A DNA stretch of 23,650 nucleotides from contig JBEBSD010000087.1 of the NCBI GenBank assembly GCA_040394475.1, forward strand, positions 1 through 23,650, in the 5' to 3' direction. The notes under the pieces were generated by a model, which ran no database searches, was not told the DNA's origin, and worked only from the letters and a program-made list of their open reading frames with translations. A program made the translations under genes and the position numbers. This DNA is from JBEBSD01 sp040394475. GTDB taxonomy: Bacteria > Bacteroidota > Bacteroidia > Cytophagales > Spirosomataceae. This document shows positions 23,411 to 23,650 of the stretch, one piece after another; the first letter of the stretch is position 1, and the number at the start of each line of letters is the position of its first letter.

Positions 23411-23650
23411 TCCATAGCAATCCGTAAAAGTAGCACCGAGGTACACGGAGGATTGGCACGGAGGTTCACAGAGTTTTTTTGGGGAATTGACTTGCCGGTG
23501 AAAATGGGTTGCACAGGGCTGAGTTATTTCCTCCAAAGCAATCCGTAAAAGTAGCACCGAGGTACACAGAGGTTTTGCACGGAGGTTCACAGAGGTTTTT
23601 TGGGGAATTGACTTGCCGGTGAAAATGGGTTGCACAGGGCTGAGTTATTT
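23411..23650. repeat. 121-bp tandem repeat running off the window end
   Basis: Unit 1 is 23411-23531 and unit 2 is 23532-23650, cut by the window edge. Each holds AGCAATCCGTAAAAGTAGCA, then CACCGAGGTACAC, GCACGGAGGTTCACAGAG, and GGGGAATTGACTTGCCGGTG. The copies differ at only a handful of positions, mostly around the internal CACNGAGG motifs. The CACGGAGG/CACAGAGG motifs resemble an intergenic repeat that I recall from several bacterial phyla. More units may follow beyond the window. Confidence 0.85.

Noticed and set aside
23291..23635. Minus-strand open frame of 114 codons upstream of fecR
   Set aside because: It lies mostly within the 121-bp tandem repeat, the translated repeats are in different frames, and there is no protein family likeness.

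Overview
The window is a stretch of a Bacteroidota chromosome. It carries two SusC/SusD nutrient-uptake loci side by side, a FecR anti-sigma factor, a Bacteroidota-type ECF sigma factor and several SusCD-associated surface lipoproteins, and at least one promoter matches the Bacteroidota -7 box. The GC content looks moderately high for the phylum, which would suit Cytophagales or Chitinophagales, but I cannot fix the genus. All 14 supported genes lie on the minus strand, so transcription runs from the right end to the left. I saw no rRNA, tRNA, CRISPR array or insertion sequence.

Right-hand locus (about 13.0-23.1 kb): FecR-type anti-sigma factor, then SusC with an N-terminal STN signalling domain, SusD, a DUF4959/DUF5126/DUF5000 lipoprotein, a DUF4998 plus F5/8C-like lipoprotein, and finally the ECF sigma factor. 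The expected logic is that substrate binding to the STN-bearing SusC signals through FecR to release the sigma factor, which transcribes susCD. Two things are unusual. The sigma gene sits about 8.5 kb downstream of fecR instead of next to it, and no degradative enzyme is present inside the window.

Left-hand locus (0.2-12.6 kb): an IclR-family regulator, a SusC without STN domain, SusD, a sugar phosphate isomerase/epimerase-like TIM barrel, an SDR oxidoreductase, an FAD-dependent oxidoreductase, a sodium/sugar symporter and a secreted right-handed beta-helix protein (possible glycosidase). The seven genes from susC to the beta-helix gene are separated by 31, 39, 46, 2, -8 and 23 bases and look like one operon, with a -7 box before susC. 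They read as a complete route: outer-membrane capture, extracytoplasmic cleavage, sodium-driven inner-membrane uptake, and cytoplasmic redox and isomerisation steps. The substrate cannot be named from sequence alone.

The gaps between genes are unusually rich in repeats. There is an 85-base-period repeat with TGAGC..GTCGAA palindromes (1-220), a 118-bp tandem array of hairpins next to iclR (11503-11812), two heptamer arrays of the same unit in opposite orientation (12961-13030 and 16416-16464), and a 121-bp tandem repeat running off the right end (23411-23650). Two observations stand out. In the 118-bp array, the only two substitutions between units 2 and 3 restore one base pair of a stem. Upstream of iclR there is a relic of a susC promoter and start region, aligned without gaps around the start codon to the intact one at the right-hand susC, but with ATG changed to ATA.
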